From: Apostichopus japonicus
Lineage: Eukaryota; Echinodermata; Holothuroidea; Aspidochirotida; Stichopodidae
Assembly: GCF_037975245.1 (NCBI RefSeq)
Contig: NC_092577.1
Span: 37,068,898 to 37,132,897, forward strand
Direction: 5' to 3'
Length of the DNA stretch: 64,000 nucleotides
Shown one piece after another: positions 22,401 to 33,694 of the stretch; position 1 is the first letter of the stretch; the number at the start of each line of letters is the position of its first letter. The position numbers were made by a program, and so were the translations under genes. Below the pieces are notes generated by a model. The model did no database searches. It was not told the DNA's origin and saw nothing but the letters and a program-made list of their open reading frames with translations.

Positions 22401-25400
22401 TTATCAATGCCTCCTGATATAATTTGGTCACTGGTATCATTAAATGACACAGCTAGAACTTGGTAGGTATTCTGGAATGATTGGATGTCTCCTTTTCTTC
22501 TACTGTCCCAGACCTGGAATGAGGAAGTCATTTTTGAGGGAATAATAGGTTAACAGTTTCTTTTTCTTGCACATTACGTACATAATATTACAGCATGGCA
22601 TTACATGGATGGAATAATAGCATTACATGGAATTGCAGTATGACAATACATGTATGGAATAACAATACATGAATTTACACATTGAAGTACTCTGCAGGTT
22701 AAATACATGAAATATTAGCATGTATATTACACAAGTGAAATTACAGAATAACATTACATACATGGAATTATCTTATCTATGACTCACAAACATGGAATTA
22801 TCTTATATATGACATCACATACATGGAATTATCTTATAAATATATGACATCACATACATGGAATTGTCTTATATATGACATCACATACATAGAATCATCT
22901 TATATGACATCACATACATGGAAATATCTTATGTGACATCACATACATGGAATGATGGAATTATCCTATATATGACATCACATACATGGATGCATCTAAT
23001 ATATGACATTACATACATTGAGTATGATAACTCACATACTTGCACATATGACATCACATACGTGGAATTATCTTATAAATATATGACATCACATACATGG
23101 AATTATCTTATAATATGACATCACATACATAGAATCATCTTATATGACATCTCATACATGGATACATCTATGACATTACATACATTGAGTTTGATAACTC
23201 ACATACTTGCACACAGACGTTTTAAGTTTTCTTTCAAGACTTCATAATGGAGTTGTTCATCACAATCCAAAAACAGGGAGATGATGTTTGGATTTCTAAT
23301 TTCTATAAGACAATATCATGACAACCTATTTTAATACATCATGTGGGCATAACTTTAATCACTGAAATAGTGCAAGCTACTTCTTTTCACACCCATGGAC
23401 TAATGTCTATTTATAAGTAATTAATTATAAACAATACCAAAACAAAGATTGCCAATTGGTTGTAGTTCAATTGAACACTAATATGCAAACCCCTTAAGGT
23501 ATTTATCTCTAGAGGTCTAAATACTTTCCATCAGCTTTATCACAGACTCTAAGCTACTAATTGTCGGTAACAAAATTAGCATCAACATTCATGGGTCCAA
23601 ACACCAACAAACCTTCTTTGTACAGTCATACCGACTAGACTTGGCCAAAAATTGTGCAAATTGTTTGACAAACTCTTTAAGCAGCTGGAAACTGTGAACA
23701 TGTTTCATTCTTCCAAATGAACTCATTGATGGGATGCAACCTGCACTGTGTAACCAGTATCACTATATAATAAACCGAGGATGTCAATTTACATGTCTGA
23801 TTTACAATCTGAGAGGACAATCAAAGACTTTCCTGCAGACTTTTCTTGGATATTTCCAACTTACTTTAATAGTACTGTCATCACTTCCACTGACTACCAG
23901 AGGAGGACCTCTCCTTGCAGCCTTACAAGAGTTGACAAAAGAGGTATGACCCTTCATCTGTTTGATTCTGCTACCTGACTCCAAATCCCATAAACAGACC
24001 AGCTTATCTGTACCGCATGTCACAATGTTGCTGCCAAAGGTAAAACATATTTGGCAGAAGTCAATAAATTACTGGAAATTAAATAGGTGGATTTGAACTG
24101 TATCAAAGGATAATCAACGTTTTGATTGCAACTATCAACTGACAAAGGGAAACTGCAGGAAGAAAGTTAGTTTCAATGTTTTCTTAAAAGCGTCAAAGTT
24201 GCTAACATCAGTACATGTTGCATTTCTACACTATTCTATACCACTGTTACACTTCCAGAAACGACAGTTTATCGTCCATTTAAGTGTATGGGCTTCTACA
24301 GTAACTTTACCTCACAGACCATTCAGATAGAAGTTAAGTCAAATCAAATGGCAAATTAGCCATCTTTCGTTTTCTGAATACAGTAAGTATCAAGAAAACA
24401 AAAAGGCTCTGGAATAAAACTATTTTAATCCTTGTTATATATTTTCATTGATAGCGTTGAGTTGAATGAACATAGTCACACAACTGTTTAAGGATGCTTC
24501 TCAGTTTAACATTGAGTATATTAAAGACATCAAGCAGTTAATTGCTTTTCTTAGCAAATAATGGTTAGATGTTTGTAACATAAACCATGTATAAAGATTC
24601 AGGGAGATTATTTTGAATATTGTCCTCACAGTATAAGAGCTATTAAAAGTCCTATAATTAGTAGATTCAATGTTTTCCTTCATTTTTTACTTCAGGTCTG
24701 TTATGTAGAAGGGGGACTGCTGAGATCCAAATGTTTATTGCTCAATGTTTGTGACATTACATAATGCAATACTGGTATTTTTAAACAAAATGAAATTATC
24801 TGTTGCACACTTGTATAGGTACAGTAGTCTCTAGGCCATAACTGAAGCTGTACAAGATGGGGGAGATCTGTTCTAGACTTTAACATACTACATGATTGGA
24901 TGAATTCCTCTCCTTCATACATGCTATCTTACCTTCCATCTGTGTTAAACTGTAATTCCATGATGGCTCCTTTATGTCCTCTAAGCACTGCATAGTTCTC
25001 ACAGTCCCCATAAACATTCCACAAAACTAGAGGTACAGTAACAAAGACAACAAATATGAAATGACCAGTATCACTGGCAGAGGAGGTAAAACCTCAATAA
25101 AGACAATTATAACAATAACAAGAAAATATACAATATTTAGTAAATATGCAGCAGTTAAACCAAATGGGAAATGATGAACTTTCATAATCTATTTATCTCT
25201 TTGTCCCTCCACTGTTTATCTCCTACCTCTCCTCTTCCCCTGTTGGTTTCTTTCTCTCTTCTCTCCATCCCTTGTCTACTAATCCCCTTACATCTATCTC
25301 TTTGTGTTCACCATGCTCATTAACATGTCTGTATTCTGTGCATGTTTTTGTCCCTTCTGTTGCTGTTACTTGTCATTTAGCCTTTGAAGAAGATCCTGCT

Positions 25401-27350
25401 AGGATCGAAACGTCAGGCCAACTTACTTTTACACAATCTATTGATATCAAAAGGTTTTTTTCTTTGCAGCCCAAATCTGACAAGTACTCTACTTATGTCC
25501 TGTGTAATTTCTCTGGATCAAAAGCCTAACTCTAAATCAAAACTGTAAGCAAATGATTTCACTGTAACATAATTGCTTTTAATTTGTATGCATTTTGGAA
25601 TGAACATGTTTCCTGCTTAATCATGCCCCTCTCATTGACTGTTTTCTTAAACTGTAAAGTTTGATGAAGAATCAATAGTACAACCAACCAATTGTAACAT
25701 GTTTTGCAGTATAACTTACATATAGTTCTATCAAAAGAAGCCGAAGCCAGGAGTTGTCCATCAGGATGAAATTTGCAACAGAATACTTCTCCTTCATGTC
25801 CATTGAGTACAATTATGGGTGAATGTAGACCAGACGTTCTTGGTGGACCCTGGGCAAATAAACATAACCACATGTAAACTTCATATGTTGTAGAGCTGGA
25901 GTATGGGAGTTCACGATAAACTTACAGGTCATCTAACATGAGACATAAACAAGCATACAGTTTAATGTACCACTCTCAGTTTTACCACAGAGGTTGGGAG
26001 CACCTCAGTCTGAGGAGTCTGTTTTGGCAGGTTTGTAGGTCCTATGGCTAGTCTGTGCCAAGTGAGAACTATTACTATTAGTACTAGTAGAAGCACATCT
26101 GCAAGGTAGTATAGCCATAGGCCTATGAAGTATCATTAGCAGGGTTTTCGTTAGTAGCCGGGACCCGGGTCAAATGACCCGCTTACTGCACGTACATGAC
26201 CCGGCTACTTTGCGACGCTCAGTAAAAAAAAAATAAACTTTTAGCTACGGCTAACGTTTTTGGCCCATTCACGAAGTACAGGCAGTGACACGCTCACATC
26301 TTTACAACTACACTTGAAAAAGTAGTTCATCATACAATAGGCCTAAACGCAATTGGTGTTCGATCGGGACGCAAGCTTTTTTTTAACAAAGTGGCTATTG
26401 TTACGACTAGTCGTAAGAATAATTCCCGACTACGCATGCGCAGTTGCTATTTTCATTACCAGGAGTACTATTTTTACGACGAGGAGAAACAATAATTTCC
26501 GGTTAGGGTTAGGTTAAGGGTTAGGATTGAGGTTTAGGGTTATGTTTAGGGTTAGGGTTACCCCTACTACGTGCGCAGTTGCTTTATTTACTTTACTGCG
26601 CTTGAATTTGCCTTTGTCGTAAGAATAGTTTATAAATAAGGCCGTGGCTATTCTTACGACTAGTCGTAACAATTATTTATAAACTATTCTTACGACAAAG
26701 GCGAATTCAAGCGCAGTAAAGTAAATAAAGCAACTGCGCATGTAGTAGGGGTAACCCTAACCCTAACTTTAACCCTAAACCCCAATCCTAACCCTAACAC
26801 TAACCCTTACCGGAAATTATTGTTACTCCTGGTCGTTAAAAATAGTGCTCCTGTCATAAAAATAGTAACTGCGCATGCGTAGTCGGAAATTATTCTTACG
26901 AACAGTCGTAAGAATAGCCACTTTGTATAAATAATTGTTACGACTCGTCGTAAGAATAGCCACGGCCTTTTTTTAATGGAACGCAAACTTCTTGGGGGGC
27001 TTGCATCCCTTGGATGCAAATTTTTTTCTCTAGTACATTACTGAGACTACTGAAACCCGGCTTTTCCGTTCAAACTCAAAGCCTAAATCAGGCTAGGATC
27101 CTACTCCTAGTCCAAGCATAGTCCTAACATTAGGCTATAGGCCAAGCGTATTGCTTAGTCTAGCCTACGTCTTACAGTTATACTACAGTACTGCAGACAA
27201 GCGTAGTGCGATTGGCAACGTTGAGAGAAATGTATTCACCGAATTTGCAAGTGCCTGAGAACCTTTATCGACAGCGACCAAATCGTGTCTAGGCTTCTTC
27301 AATGGAACGAGTGCCCCTGATTCCATAGATCGCTTGTTTTCAACTGGCAT
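16429..27350 (-). CDS. SNRNP40: U5 snRNP 40 kDa protein (SNRNP40), 9 exons
   Basis: WD40 propeller protein of the U5 snRNP and spliceosome (family knowledge). Exons read on the minus strand: 27350-27240, 25849-25720, 25026-24933, 24030-23865, 22513-22391, 21543-21423, 20606-20524, 18660-18495, 16478-16429. They total 1044 nt, 347 aa (human 357), and all are GT-AG with consistent phases. The N-terminus has the family's LVPLKKPRHDL. The WD repeats are diagnostic: LNGHEGEVFCCKFHPDG, KGHTSFVNSC, DTSDQIISGGIDNTIKVWD, TGHMDSITGL, RPFAPAERCVK, GSADRFVYVWDTTSRR. The C-terminus reads SSDKQIYLGEIA then TAG. The last exon has only 50 nt and is split from exon 8 by an intron almost wholly filled with a 72-bp minisatellite built from the exon 8 donor. 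Introns 5, 6 and 7 also hold tandem arrays. The gene converges on RIOK3. Confidence 0.95.
16672..18509 (-). repeat. 72-bp minisatellite seeded on SNRNP40 exon 8 donor
   Basis: About 25 units. On the minus strand each holds CCCAACGGAACCCATTA followed by GTAAGTACAGTC. This is the last 17 nt of exon 8 (18511-18495, with one A to T change) plus its real 5' splice site. The array fills nearly all of the last intron. Copies differ by a few bases and show blocks of shared variants such as CGTACAGGGAGAG. Confidence 0.95.
18768..20293. repeat. 35-bp minisatellite, ~43 copies, SNRNP40 intron 7
   Basis: The unit is 'GGACTAACATTGCTATTATA' plus 'CTTGTAATCAAACAA'. Variant units (GGAATGAAAC) recur 245 bp and 280 bp apart, that is every 7 and 8 units, showing higher-order duplication. 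There are no spacers, so it is not a CRISPR-like array. Confidence 0.95.
20294..20375. mobile_element. Fragment of G-run MITE at end of 35-bp array
   Basis: 'GCGACGTAGCCAGGAATTTG' then AAAGGGGGGAG resembles the left end of the element at 46190. Confidence 0.4.
20919..21376. repeat. 42-bp minisatellite, ~11 copies, SNRNP40 intron 6
   Basis: The unit is 'AACTGGGCAAACTGGTTGTC' plus 'CCTGGACAATCAGGTCTAATGC'. As 42 is divisible by 3 and stops are absent, it is open on both strands. The minus frame is continuous with exon 6 through its donor. Confidence 0.95.
21915..22260. repeat. ~70-bp tandem repeat, SNRNP40 intron 5
   Basis: 'GACTGATAGCTGCAGCTCTT' occurs near 21920, 22070, 22140 and 22209, followed by AACATAGACTTTATGTTTAC in the later copies. 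Confidence 0.8.
22560..23215. repeat. Degenerate 'ACATCACATACATGGAAT' repeat, SNRNP40 intron 4
   Basis: Irregular AT-rich units of about 30-45 bp with ACATCACATACATGGAATTA and CTTATATATG. Part of it (about 22990-23070 and 23150-23215) is itself duplicated. Confidence 0.75.
25378..25441 (+). mobile_element. Short dispersed element with hammerhead-like core
   Basis: TTTAGCCTTTGAAGAA is followed by a GATCC-TGCTA-GGATC hairpin, then GAAACGTCAGGCC and 'CAACTTACTTTTACACA'. It is nearly identical to 54688-54742. The order TGAAGA, hairpin, GAAA resembles a type I hammerhead core with its first C changed to T. Confidence 0.55.
26387..26967. mobile_element. MITE copy A, interrupted by copy B
   Basis: It runs from CAAAGTGGCTATTG to AATAGCCACGGCC in inverted orientation and is flanked on both sides by the 9-bp duplication TTTTTTTAA (26378-26386, 26968-26976). 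Copy B sits between 26639 and 26935; without it copy A is 286 bp. The core contains GGTTAGGG-type telomere-like repeats. Confidence 0.85.
26640..26925. mobile_element. MITE copy B, nested in copy A
   Basis: 286 bp, from GGCCGTGGCTATTCTTACGA to AATAGCCACTTTG. It is flanked by the 9-bp duplication TATAAATAA (26631-26639, 26926-26934). It contains 'GTAACCCTAACCCTAACTTT', a telomere-like block. Confidence 0.85.
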
Positions 27351-28780
27351 GGTGAAGTTTGAATTATAGAAAAGCGTGAACACAATGTCAGGTTTCGTTA
27401 CAAAGTTCAATGTGATACTAGCCTAGCTAACGTTATTATAATACCTAACTTACGGCTAGGCCTACGCTTCGGAAACGCGATTGTTGGTTGTAAACTATGG
27501 GACGCCAAAAGACCGTCCTTTGTAAATGTACACGTTTGAAATTTCGATATGAAACATCCCCAAATCGCGGAATACAAAGTCGAAGTTACGTTCTAATACA
27601 AAGAAATAGTTAAAAATTAGGGGAGACAAAATGTCAACCTCGATAAAAAGCTGACATTTTTAGATTTAAGAGTCTTCATTTGGAATAAGAAGTCGAAAGT
27701 TTGATTCAAGTCGGAAATCGAAGTTCTGAGATCAATAGTAGCAGATTTTCGATATAAACATCGAAATTTTGACATTCTATAAGGAAAAACCGTGTAAAGG
27801 TAAAATATAATTTGGAGTAATTAGTCAAAGTTTGATAAGAAAATAATTCGAACTTTGCAGAAAAATAAATGCAATGAATAGGTTGAAATTTTAACATAAA
27901 ATCACAAGAAAAAGCCGAGAGTTTGAGGATATGGTAGAAATATCAGAAAGAAGTAGAAATTTCGAGATTTTAGTCCATGTTCCATCCGGCATATTCGCAA
28001 AATATATTAAAATTGAAGGATTTGTGACACAAGTTTGCTGCTAGTTATTTACTGCTAGGATTTTTTGGGAAGATAGATGCCCTTTAAACCATAGATTTTC
28101 ATCATGCGTGAAAGATCGATCGCCTTCGCTTTGATTTAGGCAGTGTAATGGATAATAGCGATAATATTCGCACACCAATCTGCAGCTAAAAAACGAGATA
28201 AATAATTGGGAAATCGTACGAATCGCACTTATCAAGTAGCGTTTCAAAGTAGCAGTGAGCTATACTGTATAGGCTTATATCTCGCACACCCATAGCACAC
28301 TGTAGTATATGCCTATACTAGTTGAGCCATGGTGTAACGTTACTGTACAGAAGCCAATTAGCTATCTTCGTGAATATTTTGGCAGATGTTTTATCTTTAT
28401 TTGTTTGAGACACTACAGTAGACCTAGCTGCGTATTACAATTCGGCGACATGTTTTACTTTGTTCATAACTTACTTTTTGTGGAAAAAAGTTTATAATCC
28501 AGACGGCACAGAAACATACTTTTCCAATGTGCAATTACTTATCACCATGTCACTGTCCAGGTGCCTAGCATTTTGCTCATATAGAAAGTATTGATGTTGC
28601 AGATATGTACTATGCATGGAGATTTGAACAGCAGTCTAGCGGCGAGTGAATTTTGCGTTTTGCCGAGTAGATTTTTAGTCACGGTCGCCAAATAGCGCCT
28701 ACATTTAAGAACATTTGTCAGACCTGAAAATCTTTAAAACATGATTTATCATGGCTAGTCTTGGATACTTTTCATAGGCT
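27351..28780. other. SNRNP40 upstream region
   Basis: No further exon seen. A degenerate mariner-MITE-like end (GGGACGCCAAAAGACC) lies near 27500. AT-rich purine-biased sequence fills 27530-27960 ('GTCGAAAGTTTGA' type). The promoter presumably lies just above 27350, but no core element is clear. Confidence 0.35.
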
Positions 28781-28789
28781 ACATATGTT

Positions 28790-28980
28790 CAATGGATTTG
28801 CCATATAGTATAAGAATCCTGTTGATTGTGAGGTCAAATCTCATTTGAGGTCAAACTGAAATCTAAAAAGCCTTTTCCAAATATATCTAACGATTGGAAT
28901 CGTTGATACTTCTCATACTTGGTGTATGGATGCATCACATTGAGTACAAGACTGTTGTTTTTGATAGAGGTGTGTATTGC
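28790..28980. repeat. Diverged copy of the GGTCAAAGGTCA satellite
   Basis: 'GAGGTCAAATCTCATTTGAG' and 'CACATTGAGTACAAGA' match the tandem units of 4829-5410. Confidence 0.5.
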
Positions 28981-29509
28981 CACGTGTGTTTACAATGTCA
29001 TAGTGTAATTGTTCATCAACATATTGGTTCGGGCCATTCATATTGTAACATTTATTTCAGTGGTTAACAAGCAGGAGTCTAGTGCAATGAAGTCATCGAA
29101 ACCTCAATGCATTTTGCGCTGACAATACCAGTGCTTTGAGAAGGGAGTTGTTATGGAACTCTCTGCTTTGAGAGCATGATATTAGAGTACAGTTTAGAGA
29201 GGTACCAGCATTAGGAAATTGTCCCAACTGGCTGAATTGTTTGTCACCGTATCTGAATATTCAATGTGACATCACCATGGTTTGTTGGTTACCGTGTCCA
29301 AAGAATGCAATAGCTTCATGACATATAGTTGTCACATCGATTAACATGTGATAGCATCACGGGCAATTGGGGTCATCTACTAAATTTTACAATATTTTAT
29401 GCTCATAGAGCACCATAACGACAAGTTTACGGTCTCTTCACTTATAATGAACATGTCAAGAAAGGGGATTTCCATCCATCTGTGAAAAATAGTTAATTTT
29501 TTCTTCTTT

Positions 29510-30620
29510 ATTCCAGTATGAAAAATTTATACAAAATTTATAAAAAGGACACGTAATAATGATACATAAAAGACGTAAAAATGTACAATCATGAAAACAT
29601 GAGCAAATAAGAAATAAGATGGAGGATTAGAAGTTTGAAAGATTAAAAGGATTATAACAGAGATTCTAAAAAAAAACATTTTGAATATAAATGGCTGCTC
29701 TGTAGATAAATGAGTTCTTAAAAAGCATAATTCTTAAAGTTGGCAAGATAGTAGGATTTCGTAAATTGTACTTGTTGGTTCTATTGCACAGAGAGATCAA
29801 CTCGGAGTGAAGTGGGTGATCTTTAGAACTATGTATATTCTTAGCTAGTCTTATGAATTCATTTTTCCAGCAGTGTTTACAATTACCAACCAGGCTTTCA
29901 TAGTCAAGTAGAAGGTGATACCAGACAGGAACTGCATACACAATGACTGGCAGAATTGATGAGTTGAAAACCTTATCTCTTACATTAGAAAGAAAATAAG
30001 GAGTAATGTATGCCAACGTTGATACAATATAATACAACTTGGCGTCAATGTCAACTCCTAAGTACATAGTATGAGATACCCGCTCAACAATGGAGCATTG
30101 AACATAAGTTTTTTGATCCCTGGTCTGAATGAGACCTTGATGTTTAATGTTAATGTTCTCAAAAATGATTTCTTTAGATTTCTTAGGATTAAGTAAGAGG
30201 TTCTTCTGCTCATATACAAATTGGCCATATTATCAATACATGATTTATAGTCATTTTGATTTTCAAGGTGTGTCTGCTTTGAAATGGTACGGGATATAGC
30301 TGTATCATCAGCGTACTTAATTACATTACACCCCAGAGAAGAACGTATATCCTTTGTGCATATTGTAAAGAGTAGCGCAGATAGAGGACCTCCCTGGGGG
30401 ACTCCCACTGTAATCTTTGATTCCCCTGAATAACCTTTCTGTAGCTGCCTTGACTTGTCGGGACCATCCTTGTACAAAATTAGCCTATAATAAGCCATGG
30501 CTCATCGATAAAACTACACAAACCTTGGATTAAACGATTTGGTAAACCCGTATTAAAAGCACTTGAAAAATCTAAAAATTAAAACTTTAGTGACTGTTGT
30601 GTCACTCTGATTTAAACCAG
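29510..30620 (-). mobile_element. LINE reverse transcriptase fragment (broken)
   Basis: A non-LTR retrotransposon remnant. On the minus strand the motifs come in order: DFSSAFNTGLPNRLI (about 30585-30540), then after a frameshift GVPQGGPLSALLFTI and KYADDTAI (30400-30290), then another shift to YLGVDIDAKLYY and a thumb-like region to about 29666. The FSSAFNT and ADD motifs suggest a CR1/L2/Rex-type clade. It is inactive: 5' truncated, with at least two frame breaks. Confidence 0.85.
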
Positions 30621-30889
30621 AAACAACAAAATGTACGAGCTTGAGTATAGCATCTGTGCAGGACACGTCTTAATGAAATAAACAATCAAATATCATTAAT
30701 AATTGCGACACGAGTTTATTGAAAGCACAAGGCACTGTCCTCTTGCTGCAATGTTACCAGATTCAAATATTGCAATTAGTCACCATCACTCATAGGCTGT
30801 GATATCACTAGAATAAAAAAACAAATCGCTGTTTTTCCCAGCAACTAGATCGCAGTAGAAATAAGCAGGCAGCAAGCACACATACTTAT

Positions 30890-31182
30890 TCACATATGAA
30901 AATGAGAACTTACATGCAAAAAGTTTGTCAAACTAAAACTCAACCAGCTATGGTATTTCCTAAATACATTTGGCATGGCAAAGTTTTGTCGAAAGCTACA
31001 AACTGCCTTACACGAAATGCACATAAATTTAGGTTTGCTGTTGTGTTTTGATCCAGGAACAATGCAACATGACATTTCTTGTTAATTAAACAAACATGTC
31101 TTTGCATGGTGACTTGACTGTCAAGATTGACTGAAACAACATGATATGTTTGACAAACAATGGTTGAGTTCATTTTCTGCAA
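30890..31182 (-). pseudogene. Possible piggyBac transposase C-terminal remnant
   Basis: The minus-strand frame at 31075-30890 reads CCIVPGSKHNSKPKFMCISC then KAVCSF and FRKYHSW. The Cys pairs followed by YH resemble the C-terminal cysteine-rich domain of piggyBac-like transposases. Open frames in two phases suggest a frameshifted relic. Confidence 0.35.
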
Positions 31183-31672
31183 CGTTCAGAAGATAGCATA
31201 ATATGAACCCTGCTGAAGGATAACTAGTTCATGCCACAACAAATTCCTTTTCACAGTGAAGGAAACCATTTTAGACTAAATTGATCTGTCAATAAATGAA
31301 CATAACATATGACACCTGTGATTTGCAAAGGGCATATTTCTAGAGCAATTTATTTTAATATTTAATGACTTATTTTAACATTGTTTACTAATAATTAGGC
31401 TAGTAGCAAACTTCTTCTTGATTAACTATATGATTAGTTGGCAAAAATATGATAATTATGACGGTAACATGAGCCTACCTACATACCTACAAATATCTAC
31501 AAACCTTTTCTGCCACCCCCTTTTCTAATCATCATTGAACAACCATTGCAATTGTTATTCTGCGGCATGCATACAGTGTTTTCTCAATTGACTTGAATTG
31601 CAATAAATAATAACATTGAGTTGCTCACAACCAAAGAAATTCCATGAGGACTTAGACAGGACCCACCGGGAC

Positions 31673-32327
31673 GCGAATTTGTTTTTCCCAAACAGGTTTG
31701 CAATTACGGAGTTTTCAGCCAATCAGATTGCCCGTGACGTCAGCATCAATAATGACCATCGCTTGGAAGTTCGAAGACATATACTGAGTTACACACTGAC
31801 ACTTGATTCAGTCTAGTTAAGGGGTTTCCCTTCAACGCCCTAACTTTACTTTTAATGATTGGATTGCATGTTGACCTCACTTATATGATACATATACGCT
31901 ACATTCTATTTGGTTCGTGTTTACGTGATCCAAGTGAATATACGAAAAACAGTATAGTGTATAGTATGATATATTTCCGTCACTGCACTGTGTACATAGT
32001 TATAATACATATAGGCCTACAGCGCATGTGTGATGCACCCTGTACGAAACTTTCACTGTGCGATGTTATCGATTAATGCCTTCACAGAAAACTCGCGATC
32101 AAAGTAGATCATAAATACTAGTGTGCTAAATATGTCTAAACCAATTTCAAACATATCTAAACATGTGCGAAAAGCTACGGATAATATTGAACGGGTATAT
32201 CTTCGTTGCAACAAATGGATGCAGAACCTCGAAGTGAAGGTTTCTATGGTGATGACGTAGCTTTTCCGACCAATCATGAACGACTATTTACGCACACTTG
32301 CAAACCTGTTTTGGGAAAAAAAATCGC
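31673..32327. mobile_element. 655-bp MITE with 9-bp target duplication
   Basis: Inverted repeats GCGAATTTGTTTTTCCC-AAACAGG and CCTGTTTTGGGAAAA-TCGC continue to TTTGCAA, about 30 bp in all. The flanks CACCGGGAC (31664-31672) and CACCGGGAC (32328-32336) are identical 9-bp duplications. No transposase ORF. Confidence 0.8.
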
Positions 32328-32463
32328 CACCGGGACACTTAACCATCAGAATTAATCAATACTCTGAATGTAAGCTAGGTTAGACTATGAAAGTGATGTT
32401 AAAAGAATAAATAATTGATCTCCTTCAGCAAGCTTCGAAAAATGTAGATGTATTTTCAGACGT

Positions 32464-32664
32464 CTAGAAGAAAGCCTGGGGTCGCGCCTCATGATAATTT
32501 GCGTACCGTCGATCTAAATAAACAAAAACGGCTTGCCATAGTTGCTCCCCGGATGAAAACAAACCACCCTGGCTAGCACATGCAGACGACGCAGCAATGT
32601 TAGCGTTTAGGTACGAGCGCAACTTCTCTACGTTGTCTCGTGTACATTCAATGTTGCGAGACAT
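32464..32664 (-). CDS. Orphan open frame, possible first exon of an unknown gene
   Basis: A 66-codon ATG-initiated frame with coding-like composition (NVEKLRSYLNANIAASSACA and ends in EARPQAFF). It matches nothing I know. A donor-like CGACG|GTACGC occurs inside. It could be a first exon, a lone microprotein or chance. Confidence 0.25.
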   Translation of the reverse strand: MSRNIECTRDNVEKLRSYLNANIAASSACASQGGLFSSGEQLWQAVFVYLDRRYANYHEARPQAFF

Positions 32665-32906
32665 AAAATTAAGTCTAGAACCACAGACTGCTAATGAAAT
32701 TAATGCATTATTCAGGTGATGAGATCACAGCTGGGTATCTTAGTACATAGACACAATGTTAATTGACCTGAATAAGGGTATTGCAGTTTAGGCTAGGTAA
32801 TAGTAACAAGGCTACTGATATTCATGCAATACTAGCTTAGGCCTAGCCTGTCAGTGTTACTTTTTACTAGGCTTAACTAATAATACTCAAATAGTAATAC
32901 TAATTT

Positions 32907-33181
32907 GGCCGTGGCTATTCTTACGACTAGTCGTAACAATTATTTGTAAACTATTCTTACGACAAAGGCGAATTCAAGCGCAGTAAAGTAAATAAAGCAA
33001 CTGCGCATGTTGTAGGGGTAACCCTAACTTTAACCCTAAACCCCAATCCTAACACTAACCCTAACCGGAAATTATTGTTACTCCTGGTTGTAAAAAAATA
33101 GTTCTCCTGTCATAAAAATAGCAACTGCGCATGCGTAGTCGGAAATTATTCTTACGAACAGTCGCAAGAATAGCCACTTTG
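32907..33181. mobile_element. MITE copy C of the telomere-like family
   Basis: 275 bp, from GGCCGTGGCTATTCTTACGA to AATAGCCACTTTG, in the same orientation as copy B. It is flanked by TACTAATTT (32898-32906) and TACTACTTT (33182-33190), a 9-bp duplication with one mismatch. Confidence 0.85.
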
Positions 33182-33624
33182 TACTACTTTTGCCAACCCA
33201 GGCTATTTCATGTTTTTTTTGCCTCTTTGAAGGATGGGTTGGGGGGGGGGGCTAGGGAAAGGAGGGTGCTAGGCTATAATCTCTCAACCTCGGTCCTCCC
33301 CCAGCTCCTTGGAACAAAAGCATACATGGTTTTAATTTCTGAATAATTTCACAAAGTGTCAAGCATTCTTTTCTTGGAAGTTCTTATGCACTTGTTATTA
33401 GGAAATGTGCTTTGAGGATGGTAGTAAAATGCTCGTTTAAGTTTGAATATGGGTGACCATGATTTGATTGCATATTTTATCTGTGGGCAATGCTTTTGAA
33501 CTTTGAACACTGTCATTGCCATCCAATGTAGCAAATAGACTAAAACTGTCTGACAGATTATATGACAACTTTGGTGCTTCAAATACAAGTGCCAAAGTAA
33601 CATCGTCAATATGTTTCTTTGTAG

Positions 33625-33694
33625 CTGATTGAATAAAGCTGAAGTACTACTTCCTGGCACTTGCATGGTATCATTAGTATGGTCTTTTGTGAGA
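33625..33694 (+). other. 5' UTR of exonuclease-like gene, first coding exon
   Basis: A 3' splice site (GTTTCTTTGTAG) ends at 33624. An in-frame TGA at 33626-33628 limits the start codon to 33665 or 33695. Any upstream exon was not located. Confidence 0.4.

Noticed and set aside
26500..26810. Telomere or chromosome end
   Set aside because: The TTAGGG-like blocks are short, degenerate, inverted relative to each other, and internal to MITEs with target duplications.
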